From contig OX638345.1 of NCBI GenBank assembly GCA_951813535.1, positions 757,029 to 821,028 on the forward strand: 64,000 nt of DNA, read 5' to 3'. Below, piece by piece: positions 16,691 through 25,058 of this stretch; the first letter of the stretch is position 1; each line of letters starts with the position of its first letter. Both the position numbers and the translations under genes were made by a program. Below the pieces are notes generated by a model that searched no databases, was not told the DNA's origin, and worked only from the letters and a program-made list of their open reading frames with translations. This stretch comes from an uncultured Dehalococcoidia bacterium (lineage in GTDB: Bacteria > Chloroflexota > Dehalococcoidia > Lucifugimonadales > UBA3495).

Positions 16691-18919
16691 GTGACGTTTC
16701 CCAAACACCGGAGGTGTTGGGTTGCGCTGGCGACGTTGGCCGTACTGGCGATTTCGGCGTTTATCGTAGGATGCGGCCCCGCCGACCGAAGCATGGCGAC
16801 AATGGATCCCGAACAGGTTGCGGCGACTCCCGAAGGTGTATCGCCGCAATCCGGAGATGCCCCGGAGCAATCCAACCTGCCGCCGCTGCCACCGAAGGAA
16901 CCACCACAGTATCCAAACCTGGATTCCAACCTGAACCGGCTGGCGGAAGTAGCCTCCTCGACGCTAACGCCAGCCGGCACGGACGCGGCGCGATCAAATC
17001 AGGATGACGAGCCCCTCCTGGTTACGTTCTACATCGAGGCGGGCCGTGTGGACGACGTGCGGGAGTACCTGGAGGAAAACGGGATATTCGTCCGCAATGT
17101 GGGGGAAGACTACATTGAGGCCCATGTGCCGCCGTCCCAGTTGGGTGCGGCATCCGAGCGGCCCGGGGTATTGCGTGTGGACACTGTGGTTCCAGTCTTG
17201 CCGCCTCAACCGACATCGGCTAACGCTCTCAATCCTGCCGTCATCAGTCGGGGCGTCGGCATTCACGGAGCCGATGCCTGGCACGGGGTTGGGTATCGCG
17301 GGGAAAACGTCAAGGTTGGCGTCATTGACTCCGGGTTTGAGGGTTTTGCCCGATTGCAGGGAACCCAATTGCCGCACAACGTGGTGGCTCAGTGCTACTT
17401 CACGACCGCGCGAGCGCCATCCTCTTCGCTTTCCGACTGCGAGGTGAATGGAAATCACGGCACGACGGTGGCGGAAACACTCTCAGATGTCGCGCCGAAC
17501 GTGACGCTCTACATCGCCAATCCCATAACAAAAGGCGATTTCCGCTCCGCTTCAGATTGGATGACTGGCCAGGGTGTGGCCGTAATCAACTTATCCGGCG
17601 GCTGGGCACCCCTGAACCCCGGCGACGGCACATCACCCTTCAGCAACGCGCCCCTGAGGACCGTTGACCGGGCGGTTGCTGGAGGAGCCGTGTTCATAGC
17701 CGCCGGCGGCAATGCGGGGCGCAGGGTGTGGTACGGGACCTTTGCGGACCCCGACGGTGATCGCTGGCACAACTTCAACGATCAAGTTGAGGCCAATCAC
17801 TTCACCGTTACGGAGAGCAAGAAAGTCTCCGCCTTTGTGCGTTGGGACGGCGATTGGGGAAGGGAGGGTTGTGACCTGGATTTGGCGCTTGTTCGAGTTG
17901 ACACGAGCACCCCAACCCTAATTGCCATCGCGGAAAACCTTCAGGATGGTGGTGCGAACCGGTATCCCGCCGAGTACGTGGCGGCAAACGTTCCGCCCGG
18001 TGTGTACAGCCTGTCGCTTTGGAACGCCCGCTGCGCCGCCATGCCGGCGTGGATTCAGCTCTTTTTGTGGGACACCGAGGGTGGTTCCGAAGAACTGCCG
18101 TACCACTCTCCAGGTCGCCACATGGCAGAACCGGCGGAGAGCCGAAACCCCGGCATGATGGCGGTGGGAGCGACCCACTGGTGGGACACCCAGCAAGTCG
18201 CCGAATACAGTTCCCGTGGGCCGACTATCGACGGCCGTCGAATCAAGCCGGACATCACCGGCATTACCTGCAACCCAACGGCAGCCAACCCACCAGTCCC
18301 TTTACCTGACGGAGGCACCCTCCATACGACTTGTGGCACATCTCACGCAGCTCCTCATATCGCTGGCCTTGCCGCGCTGGTGAAGCAGCGGTTCACGAAT
18401 TACCGCCCTAACTTCATCACCCATTACCTGAAGCAGAATGCCGCCGAGCGGGGACCGGCCGGAGCGGACAACACCTGGGGCTACGGACTGGCCGAGTTGC
18501 CTGATCCTTCGTCGGCGCCTGTGAGCATCGCGGCGGGGCCGGCCAGCAACATCACCGCCGTCAACGGACGTAATACCGGAGAGGCAGTAATTACTTGGGA
18601 CGCAGCTCCGGGCGCGACCCATTACCGTATTGGCTGCGTGAATATGGAGCGCGACTACCTCAGGGCCAAGGCAAGCAACACCGGCAACTGGCGAGAGGCG
18701 TTCCTGTACTTTGACGTAGAGGCCCAGAATCTCGACCCTATTCGCCCCACCTACACCTTTCCCGGTCTCCAGGAGGGCGTCTACCACGCCTGCACGGTAT
18801 TGAGCAACAACTCCCGGTACGGCCAGCCGACGTGGCCCGCCCCCCCACATTATTGGCAGTATCTAACCATCACCAATCGCGGCGGGGCGTGCCCGATCTG
18901 CGCCGGGGCATCGCCATAG
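16691..18919 (+). CDS. Subtilase (S8) serine protease, lipoprotein
   Basis: A 742-residue secreted subtilisin-like protease. The GTG start is chosen because GGAGG lies 9 nt upstream and the product opens with a signal peptide and lipobox Cys28 (FIVGC). A Pro-rich linker and an inhibitor-like prodomain (about 105-170) precede the catalytic domain: Asp213 in VGVIDSGFEG, His256 in NGNHGTTVAE, oxyanion Asn341 in AAGGNAG and Ser551 in GTSHAAPHIAG. About 110 residues resembling a PPC-type beta-sandwich (about 365-462) are inserted between Asn341 and the Ser. A C-terminal Fn3-like domain follows from about 610. It is probably cell-surface bound and digests external protein. Confidence 0.9.
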   Translation: MTFPKHRRCWVALATLAVLAISAFIVGCGPADRSMATMDPEQVAATPEGVSPQSGDAPEQSNLPPLPPKEPPQYPNLDSNLNRLAEVASSTLTPAGTDAARSNQDDEPLLVTFYIEAGRVDDVREYLEENGIFVRNVGEDYIEAHVPPSQLGAASERPGVLRVDTVVPVLPPQPTSANALNPAVISRGVGIHGADAWHGVGYRGENVKVGVIDSGFEGFARLQGTQLPHNVVAQCYFTTARAPSSSLSDCEVNGNHGTTVAETLSDVAPNVTLYIANPITKGDFRSASDWMTGQGVAVINLSGGWAPLNPGDGTSPFSNAPLRTVDRAVAGGAVFIAAGGNAGRRVWYGTFADPDGDRWHNFNDQVEANHFTVTESKKVSAFVRWDGDWGREGCDLDLALVRVDTSTPTLIAIAENLQDGGANRYPAEYVAANVPPGVYSLSLWNARCAAMPAWIQLFLWDTEGGSEELPYHSPGRHMAEPAESRNPGMMAVGATHWWDTQQVAEYSSRGPTIDGRRIKPDITGITCNPTAANPPVPLPDGGTLHTTCGTSHAAPHIAGLAALVKQRFTNYRPNFITHYLKQNAAERGPAGADNTWGYGLAELPDPSSAPVSIAAGPASNITAVNGRNTGEAVITWDAAPGATHYRIGCVNMERDYLRAKASNTGNWREAFLYFDVEAQNLDPIRPTYTFPGLQEGVYHACTVLSNNSRYGQPTWPAPPHYWQYLTITNRGGACPICAGASP

Positions 18920-19667
18920 TATCGTGCCGTTGTGCAGATGGCCGCGACGGTTTCGTTACTTCGTTCTACATCCGCTGGTTGTCCATCTGGTGACGGAACA
19001 CATACCCATACCAGCAAGCGCCGTCCCTTGCAAGAAGCGCGGTCAGGAGCGCGCAATTTTCAAACGCATACACTACCCATGCCACCACCCTCTTGCCATA
19101 ATACGAACTTATGCTCTATAATGCCTCCACAGGCGATGATTCGGTTCCATCGACCAGGTTCCGAGCGTTCACGGCCAATCAGCATCAAGTCGCTGCCGGC
19201 TTTGGAGACTGCCCCCGATCGCATTAATCGGAGTAGTCCCCCCGGCCACCGGGCCCGCCACAGCCCGCCATGCTTCAGGCATGGACAATGAGAGCAAAAA
19301 ACCCCAGCGCACCACCTCCGGCCGTAGGGCTGATAACCGCTCGGAACCTGGTCAACACTCTCCAAAACATCGCCTGCACACCCTGAACTTCAGGAGGCAA
19401 ACCCTCAGCAACACCAACCCGGATACGTTCCGGCGGCAGCGGCCATCGCCTGTCCTCTGCCGCCACCACATTTGCAACGCATCTACTACCTCAGTCCATC
19501 CCAGTCGCGTCCTTGTCGGCCTCGACCCTCCCACTGAGGCGCGCCCTTCCGCGCCCGCCTGCCCCCGTCAACGAACCGGGGCAATGCGCGATAGCGCCTC
19601 CGAGCGCACTGGTGTACAATCGGCCAAATTGCCGCCGTTTGTCCTGCTGCCGCTAGGGGGATTTGAG
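18920..19667. other. Gene-free stretch, 748 bp, with promoter and hairpins
   Basis: No reading frame here resembles a protein. On the plus strand it holds a near-consensus promoter (19093-19122), then small hairpins: CCGAT/ATCGG at 19215-19231 and CCATGC/GCATGG at 19268-19284. A second possible -10 (TACAAT, 19615-19620) and the SD (AGGGGG, 19655-19660) of the next gene lie at the right end. It could be a long 5' leader of the operon starting at 19668 or a separate small RNA; no known RNA family was recognised. Confidence 0.5.
19093..19122 (+). promoter_or_regulatory. Sigma-70-type promoter, TTGCCA-N18-TATAAT
   Basis: TTGCCA at 19093-19098 and a perfect TATAAT at 19117-19122 are separated by 18 bp. 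Transcription would begin near 19129, about 540 bp before the first gene on this strand. Confidence 0.65.
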
Positions 19668-20969
19668 ATGCGTATCCTGCTGATTGCTACCAACCGTCAC
19701 AAACAGGTCATGAGCCGGATGCGGGCGCAGCCCATACCCATCGGCCTGGCCTACGTGGCCGGCCACCTTGACCGTTCCCGGCACGAGGTGAAGCTGATCG
19801 ACCTCATGTTCGCGGAGGATAACTACCTCGATGAAGTCGAGCGCACCGTGCTGGACTTCAAGCCGGAGATGGTGGGCATATCGATCCGCAACCTCAGCAA
19901 CCACAGCTACGTCGACCCGCAGTGGCAGTTGCCCATCACCAGGAGCGTCATCGAGCGCATCCGCACGATTTCCGACGCCACCATCGTCTGCGGCGGCCCC
20001 GCTTTCAGCATCATGCCGCAGCAGGTCTTCGACTTCGTGCAGCCCGACCTCGGCATTGCCGGCGACGCCGGCGAGACCTTCTCCGAGCTGGCCAACCGGG
20101 TCGAGATCGGCGAGCCCGACTACCGGGGCATGACCGGTGTCCTTTACCGGGAGAACGGCGAGATCGTGTACAACGGGATGCGCTGTTCGTCCGATTTCGG
20201 CAGCCGCCCCAGCCTCGACGATCTGGACATGCCCAGGTACGCCAAGGCCGGGTTCGGCGTCAGCGTGCTCACCAAGCTGGGCGGGTTCTACTATCCCACC
20301 TCCGCCGACGACATGCGCACCCCCGAGGGCGCCTGGCGGGTGATCCGACCCATTGACGAGGTGGTCGAGGAGGTCGCCGAGGTCACCACGCGCTACGGCC
20401 TGAAGAAGATCTTCTTCGTCGACAACTGCTTCAACGTGCCTTTGGAACACGCCAAGGAACTCTGCAACGCGCTGATGGAGTCCGAGGTCAAGGTCCGCTG
20501 GAACACCTGCCTCGCTCCCTACGCCTGCGACGCCGAGCTCATCGGCATGATGAAGCAGGCTGGCTGCGGCCTGGTCATGATGGGCGGCACCCGCGGCGGC
20601 GACCCTCACGAGGGCGACAACGACACTTCGCGCTACGCCTCCCTCAAGGAAACTACCGAGCTGTGCGAGGCCGGCGACCTCCACTACACCATCAGCCAGC
20701 AGTTCGGCGAGCCCGGCGAGACCCGCGAATCGGTCGAGAACAAGCTGGAGTTCCTGCGCGGCCTCAAGCCTTCGCTGGCCAACCTGCGCGTCGGCGTCAG
20801 CGTGATGCCGGGAACGGACGTGGCCACCCGCTGCCTCGAGGAAGGGATCATCAAGGACGAGACCGAGCTCATCGCGCCCACGTTCTACATGGCCGAGGAG
20901 GTCCGCCCCTGGCTGGTCGACTATCTCCGCGAACTCGTCGACGCCAACCCGCGTTGGGGCATGATGTAG
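19668..20969 (+). CDS. B12-binding/radical-SAM-like protein lacking the cluster cysteines
   Basis: A 433-residue protein. The ATG at 19668 has an AGGGGG SD; the upstream extension of the frame is not protein-like. Residues 1-150 form a cobalamin-binding Rossmann-like domain (MRILLIATN, PIGLAYVAGHLDRSRHEVKLIDLMF, VGISIRN, VCGGPAFSIMP). Residues 190-430 follow a radical-SAM barrel (PEGAWRVIRPIDEVVEEV, KKIFFVDNCFNVP, GCGLVMMGG, GEPGETRESVENKLEFL). Where GCxxxCxxC should be, the sequence reads GGFYYPTSA: residues 206, 210 and 213 are Gly, Pro and Ala. It cannot hold the usual 4Fe-4S cluster. It leads a unit with DUF1800 and NHL genes. Confidence 0.75.
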   Translation: MRILLIATNRHKQVMSRMRAQPIPIGLAYVAGHLDRSRHEVKLIDLMFAEDNYLDEVERTVLDFKPEMVGISIRNLSNHSYVDPQWQLPITRSVIERIRTISDATIVCGGPAFSIMPQQVFDFVQPDLGIAGDAGETFSELANRVEIGEPDYRGMTGVLYRENGEIVYNGMRCSSDFGSRPSLDDLDMPRYAKAGFGVSVLTKLGGFYYPTSADDMRTPEGAWRVIRPIDEVVEEVAEVTTRYGLKKIFFVDNCFNVPLEHAKELCNALMESEVKVRWNTCLAPYACDAELIGMMKQAGCGLVMMGGTRGGDPHEGDNDTSRYASLKETTELCEAGDLHYTISQQFGEPGETRESVENKLEFLRGLKPSLANLRVGVSVMPGTDVATRCLEEGIIKDETELIAPTFYMAEEVRPWLVDYLRELVDANPRWGMM

Positions 20970-21019
20970 CCACCGGTCAGTTTGGTTCCGCCTTTGGATC
21001 AGCGCAGAGGACTGTCACG

Positions 21020-22471
21020 ATGACTTTGACCAGCAACCCGCAACTGGGCGCGGCCCGTATTGCTCTGGCGGATGATGTATCCATCCGCGCCGCGCATCTC
21101 CTCCGCCGCGCCGGTTTCACCCCCACCCGGGCTGAAATCGATCGCGCCGTGGGGCGCGGATACGAAGCCACCGTCGACGAACTGCTGCATCCCGAGGACC
21201 GACCCGACCTGGAAATCGAGGACCTCATCCGCCGCTACCACGTCGACCAGAACAGCCTCATGCTCCTGGAGAGCAGCCAGGGCTACTGGATGTATCGCAT
21301 CATCAACAGCCAGCGCCCGCTGGAGGAGAAGATAGCCCTGTTCTGGCACGGCCTCTTCGCCACCGCCTACGGCAAGCTCAACCACGCCAAGGCGGTGGTC
21401 AACCAGACCCACACCTTCCGCCGCCACGGCCTCGGCAAGTTCGCCGATATCCTGGTCGAGCTGTCTCGTGACCCCGCCATGATCTTCTGGCTGGACAACA
21501 AGGACAACCACCGTGACGCGCCCAACGAGAACTACGGCCGCGAACTGCTTGAGCTGTTCTCCATGGGCATCGGCAACTACACCGAGGCCGACGTCAAGGC
21601 CGCCGCCCGCGCCTTCACCGGCTGGACCATCGACAACACCGAGTACATGAGCATCCGCGCCAGCCGCGACTCCTTCTGGCCCTACGGCCGCATCGACTGG
21701 CAGTTCCGCTACCGCGAGGATGACCACGACGACACCGAGAAGACCTTCCTCGGCCACACCGGCCCGCTGAGCGGTCAGGACGTCATCGACATCATCGTGA
21801 AGCAGCCGGCCACCGCTCACTACATCGCCGGCAAGCTCTACAACTTCTTCGTGTCCGACCGGCCCGACGAGGAAGCCATCGGCATATTGGCCGACGAGTT
21901 CATCCGCACCGACGGCGACATCCGCGCCGTCATGCGCTGCATGTTCATGTCGGACTTCTTCGCCGATGAAGCCGTGCGGCTAGGCCGCGTCAAAAGCCCC
22001 GCCGAACTGGTTGGCGGCACCGCCCGGTTGGCGGGCAGCCACCAGTCTCCGGAGTGGACCATCTCCAACCTGGCCATGGACGTCAACTTCATGGGCCAGG
22101 AGATCCTGAACCCGCCCACCGTGGAGGGCTGGCACACCGGCATGGAGTGGATCGATACCGGCAACCTCGTCGAGCGTATCAACGCGGCCGGCGCCGAGAT
22201 GCGCGACACCGCACGCCCCGGCGTCCGCGCGATCATCGAACGCGTGAAGACGCGCGGCGACCGGCTGGAGCCACGTCAGCTGGCCGAGGCCTGCCTGGAC
22301 GCCATGGGCATGTTCGAGGTGTCCGACGGCACCATGGACAGCCTGGTGGCCCTGGCCGCCCCATGGGGTGAGGTTCGTTTCGACCGCGCCGACACCGTCG
22401 CCTGCGCCGAGGAGCGCGTCGTGGAGATGCTGCAGCTCATCGTGGCGTCCCGGGAGTACCAGTTGGCATGA
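21020..22471 (+). CDS. DUF1800 family protein
   Basis: A 483-residue DUF1800 protein. The ATG at 21020 has an AGAGGA SD and follows the radical-SAM-like gene by 50 bp. Family hallmarks seen are AAHLLRRAGFTPTRAEID, EKIALFWHGLFATAYGKL, NENYGRELLELFSMGIGNYTEADVKAAARAFTGWTID, KTFLGHTGPLSGQDVIDIIVKQPATAHYIAGKLYNFF and NPPTVEGWHTGMEWI. DUF1800 proteins are usually exported and paired with DUF1501 proteins; here no signal peptide is evident and DUF1501 is missing. The biochemical role of the family is not established. Its stop overlaps the next start by 4 nt. Confidence 0.9.
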   Translation: MTLTSNPQLGAARIALADDVSIRAAHLLRRAGFTPTRAEIDRAVGRGYEATVDELLHPEDRPDLEIEDLIRRYHVDQNSLMLLESSQGYWMYRIINSQRPLEEKIALFWHGLFATAYGKLNHAKAVVNQTHTFRRHGLGKFADILVELSRDPAMIFWLDNKDNHRDAPNENYGRELLELFSMGIGNYTEADVKAAARAFTGWTIDNTEYMSIRASRDSFWPYGRIDWQFRYREDDHDDTEKTFLGHTGPLSGQDVIDIIVKQPATAHYIAGKLYNFFVSDRPDEEAIGILADEFIRTDGDIRAVMRCMFMSDFFADEAVRLGRVKSPAELVGGTARLAGSHQSPEWTISNLAMDVNFMGQEILNPPTVEGWHTGMEWIDTGNLVERINAAGAEMRDTARPGVRAIIERVKTRGDRLEPRQLAEACLDAMGMFEVSDGTMDSLVALAAPWGEVRFDRADTVACAEERVVEMLQLIVASREYQLA

Positions 22472-23493
22472 CCACCACCGCGACCGCAACATTCACCTAC
22501 AGCCACACCGTGGGCTTCCTCGCCTACCGTGGCCGGGGATTCATCCACCCCGTCGACCTGACGCTGGGCGACGGCGGCGTTATGCACGTGCTGAACCGTG
22601 GCGGCGCCGAGTCCGTCGGTCGCCTGGATCTCAAGCGGGTTTGCGTCTGCACGGCCGACGAGGGCTATATCGGCGAATGGGGAGCCGGGGGCACCGAGGC
22701 CGGCCAGTTCTGGTGGCCCAGCGCCATTGCTCAGGGCGGTGATGGTCAGATCTACGTGACCGACGAGTCCCTGCAGCGGGTCAACGTGTTTGGCCCCGAC
22801 GGCGAGTTCATCCGCCACTGGGGCGAAACCGGCGACGGCCCCGGCCAGATCAACCGCCCCGCCGATATCATCTTCGCGCCCGACGGCTCGCTGCTGGTCA
22901 GCGACGGCATGAACCACCGCATCCAGCGCTTCACTGTGGACGGCGAGTACCTGGGAGGCTGGGGCAGCTACGGCGCCCAGGCCGGCCAGTTCAACACCCC
23001 CTGGCGTCTGGCCTGCGATACTGACGGCAACGTCTTCGTCGCCGACTGGCGCAATGACCGCGTGCAGGCGTTCACTCCCGAAGGCCGCTTCGTCGGCCAG
23101 TGGGGCGTGTCCGGAGACGGTAAGGGCCAGTTGAACCGGCCCTCAGCAGTAGCCGTTGACGACGAAGGCTACATCTACGTGGCCGACTGGGGCAACGAGC
23201 GGGTGCAGATATTCGCACCGGACGGCGAGGTGGCCGCCATCCTGCTGGGCGACGCGACTACGTCATCCTGGGCTGAGGACTACCTCGCTGCCAATCCTGA
23301 CGAACAGAGGGCCAGGCGCGAAGCGAATCTGGCGCCCACCGTCAGCCCGTGGCGCGATCATCACCGCGAGACTTCGGCCGGCGTGGAGGCCCGATTCTGG
23401 GGACCCACGGCGGTCAACCTGGACGACGAGGGGCGCATCTTTATCGTCGACTCCTGCCGACATCGCGTCCAGATCTACCGCAAGAACTCGTAG
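22468..23493 (+). CDS. NHL-repeat beta-propeller protein
   Basis: A 341-residue protein made of NHL repeats, starting at an ATG that overlaps the DUF1800 stop (ATGA). At least five blades are visible: GQIYVTDESLQRVNVF, GSLLVSDGMNHRIQRF, GNVFVADWRNDRVQAF, GYIYVADWGNERVQIF and GRIFIVDSCRHRVQIY, spaced by G-x-GQFN/W-P linkers. The fold is a six-bladed propeller used as a binding or lyase scaffold. No signal peptide is seen. A strong terminator lies 43 bp after the stop, so this is the last gene of the three-gene unit beginning at 19668. Confidence 0.9.
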   Translation: MTTTATATFTYSHTVGFLAYRGRGFIHPVDLTLGDGGVMHVLNRGGAESVGRLDLKRVCVCTADEGYIGEWGAGGTEAGQFWWPSAIAQGGDGQIYVTDESLQRVNVFGPDGEFIRHWGETGDGPGQINRPADIIFAPDGSLLVSDGMNHRIQRFTVDGEYLGGWGSYGAQAGQFNTPWRLACDTDGNVFVADWRNDRVQAFTPEGRFVGQWGVSGDGKGQLNRPSAVAVDDEGYIYVADWGNERVQIFAPDGEVAAILLGDATTSSWAEDYLAANPDEQRARREANLAPTVSPWRDHHRETSAGVEARFWGPTAVNLDDEGRIFIVDSCRHRVQIYRKNS

Positions 23494-23535
23494 ACTTGCC
23501 CGCTTCCCGCGCGTAGCCGACTCGTTCGGAATCTT

Positions 23536-23573
23536 GTAGGGGCGACTTTTCGGCCGCCCCTACTGTGTTTTTC
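23536..23573 (+). terminator. Rho-independent terminator
   Basis: A perfect 9-bp stem, GTAGGGGCG (23536-23544) with CGCCCCTAC (23555-23563), a 10-nt loop, then TGTGTTTTT. It ends the radical-SAM-like/DUF1800/NHL transcript. Confidence 0.85.
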
Positions 23574-24140
23574 CTAGCCGGCTACGCGCTGCAGTAGCGG
23601 CTCCGTCCGGTTCGGTGGCAGGTCCGTCTCGAAGGTATTGATCACCAGCGCCAGCATGGTGTAGTTGCCCAGCACCAGAGTCAGCTCGATGGTTCCCTGC
23701 TGTCCGAAGATTTCCAGCGCGCTCTGGTAGCCGCCCCGGCTCACCTGGTGATTGCGCAGGATCTCCCGACCCAGGTTGATCACCGCCGACTCGTCCGGAG
23801 CCAGAGCCGGCAGAGCGGTCTTGTCCCGGATGGCGTCCACCACGGCGGCCGGTACTCCAGCGTCGCGCGCCGAGGCCGCGTGGGCGTTCCAGATGTGCTG
23901 GCAGTCCATCTCCCGGGCCGCCACCAGCATGGCCAGCTCCGCCGCCTTCAGCGGCAGGCTGGAATGGTTGCGCAGGTACTGGTTCAGCCCGGTGGCGTGC
24001 TTGCTGGCCTCCGGCACATGCGTCATCACCGAGCCGGGGCCGTACGGAGGCACAGCGGATCCGTTCTGGGTGATCTCGTCGAAGGTGGCCTCCTGGCCGG
24101 CGGGGGTTGTCTCACGGGATGCCAGAGGTAGTCGGGCCAT
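23574..24140 (-). CDS. Carboxymuconolactone decarboxylase-fold protein (2)
   Basis: A 188-residue paralogue of the CMD-fold protein at 11.3 kb. The signature region is AAREMDCQHIWNAHAASARDAGVPAAVVDAIRDKTALPAL; again there is no CxxC pair. The ATG has an AGGAG SD eight bases upstream. The gene ends just beside the terminator of the convergent NHL operon and lies 65 bp downstream of the RraA-like gene, with which it may be co-transcribed. The substrate is unknown; the context suggests a ring-cleavage or oxo-acid pathway, which is an inference only. Confidence 0.82.
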   Translation of the reverse strand: MARLPLASRETTPAGQEATFDEITQNGSAVPPYGPGSVMTHVPEASKHATGLNQYLRNHSSLPLKAAELAMLVAAREMDCQHIWNAHAASARDAGVPAAVVDAIRDKTALPALAPDESAVINLGREILRNHQVSRGGYQSALEIFGQQGTIELTLVLGNYTMLALVINTFETDLPPNRTEPLLQRVAG

Positions 24141-24205
24141 GATGACGTCTCCTTGTGCGGGTTGTCTCGGTTGGGTTGTCGCCGTAGCGTCCTGATCAGG
24201 TTGCG

Positions 24206-24940
24206 CTAGCGGTAGGGCTTCTTGCCGGTTTTCTCTTCAAACAGTTTCCAGGTGTTGTCGTTGAACGGGTAGTACTTGCCGGGCGAGCACTGCTCGATCT
24301 CCAGTTGCGCCTTGATGACGGCCTCGACTTCCTCGCGCTGGTGGGCGATCTGGATCACCTCGTCGGCCGCTGCCGCCGGCACCACCACCACGCCGTCGTC
24401 GTCGCCCACGATGGCGTCGCCTGGCCGGACCAGTACGCCGCCGCACTGGATGCAGTCGTTCACCTGCCAGGGCCAGAACTCGGCGGGTCCCTGCTTGGCC
24501 GTCGCGTTCGCCGAGTACACTGGGAAGCCATACTCCTTGAGCGTATTGGTGTCCCGCACCGCGCCGTCGGTGACCAGCCCGCCCACGGCGCGCTGGTAGA
24601 GGCGGTAGAACTTGATGTCCCCGCCAATGCTGCTGTAGGGCCAGCGCATGGCGTCGATCACCAGCACCTCACCCGGCCCGCACAGCTCGAAGGCGACGTA
24701 CTCCGCCGAGTCGGACCCCTTGGGTTTGTCCGCCGCCAGGTCGGGTCGGTGCGGCACGAACCGCAGCGTTACCGCGCGGCCGGCCATGTGCTGACCCGGC
24801 TGCAGCGGCTTGGCCCCCTCGATCATGCTCATCGGCCAGCCCATCACCCACAGGCCGTCGATCAGCGTCTGGGTGGGAATGGTTTTCAGCGTGGCCAGGG
24901 TTTCATCGGCAACGGCGGTCGAGGCGGGGGCAGTGGTCAT
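24206..24940 (-). CDS. RraA-like/HMG aldolase family protein
   Basis: A 244-residue protein of the RraA/4-hydroxy-4-methyl-2-oxoglutarate aldolase fold (MenG-like). The ATG at 24940 (MTTAPASTAVADETL) excludes a non-coding-like 91-codon extension. The key active-site loop is GGLVTDGAVRDTNTL, with the Arg and Asp that bind substrate and metal; GPGEVLVIDAM and RPGDAIVGDDDGVVVVPAAAADEV complete the family pattern. Enzymes of this group cleave 4-hydroxy-4-methyl-2-oxoglutarate or decarboxylate oxaloacetate, while some members act as RNase E regulators. The catalytic residues favour the aldolase role. It neighbours a CMD-fold gene. Confidence 0.85.
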   Translation of the reverse strand: MTTAPASTAVADETLATLKTIPTQTLIDGLWVMGWPMSMIEGAKPLQPGQHMAGRAVTLRFVPHRPDLAADKPKGSDSAEYVAFELCGPGEVLVIDAMRWPYSSIGGDIKFYRLYQRAVGGLVTDGAVRDTNTLKEYGFPVYSANATAKQGPAEFWPWQVNDCIQCGGVLVRPGDAIVGDDDGVVVVPAAAADEVIQIAHQREEVEAVIKAQLEIEQCSPGKYYPFNDNTWKLFEEKTGKKPYR

Positions 24941-24991
24941 CGGATCAGTGTCCTGGTGGGCGAAAATCGTGCTGGAAAAGCGGCTGCATTG

Positions 24992-25029
24992 TAGCAGAAA
25001 AGAAGGCGGCTCCCCTGAGGAAGCCGCCT
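24992..25029 (-). terminator. Rho-independent terminator of the glycine-betaine transporter unit
   Basis: On the minus strand AGGCGGCT (25029-25022) pairs with AGCCGCCT (25011-25004) around a 10-nt loop and is followed by TCTTTTCTG. It stands about 30 bp after the stop of the binding-protein gene. Confidence 0.8.
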
Positions 25030-25058
25030 CGCCGATGCGATAGATGTGCCGAACGCGG

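Noticed and set aside
19215-19284. Possible RNase P RNA, SRP RNA or tmRNA in the 19.1-19.6 kb gap
   Set aside because: None of the conserved core motifs of these RNAs was found.
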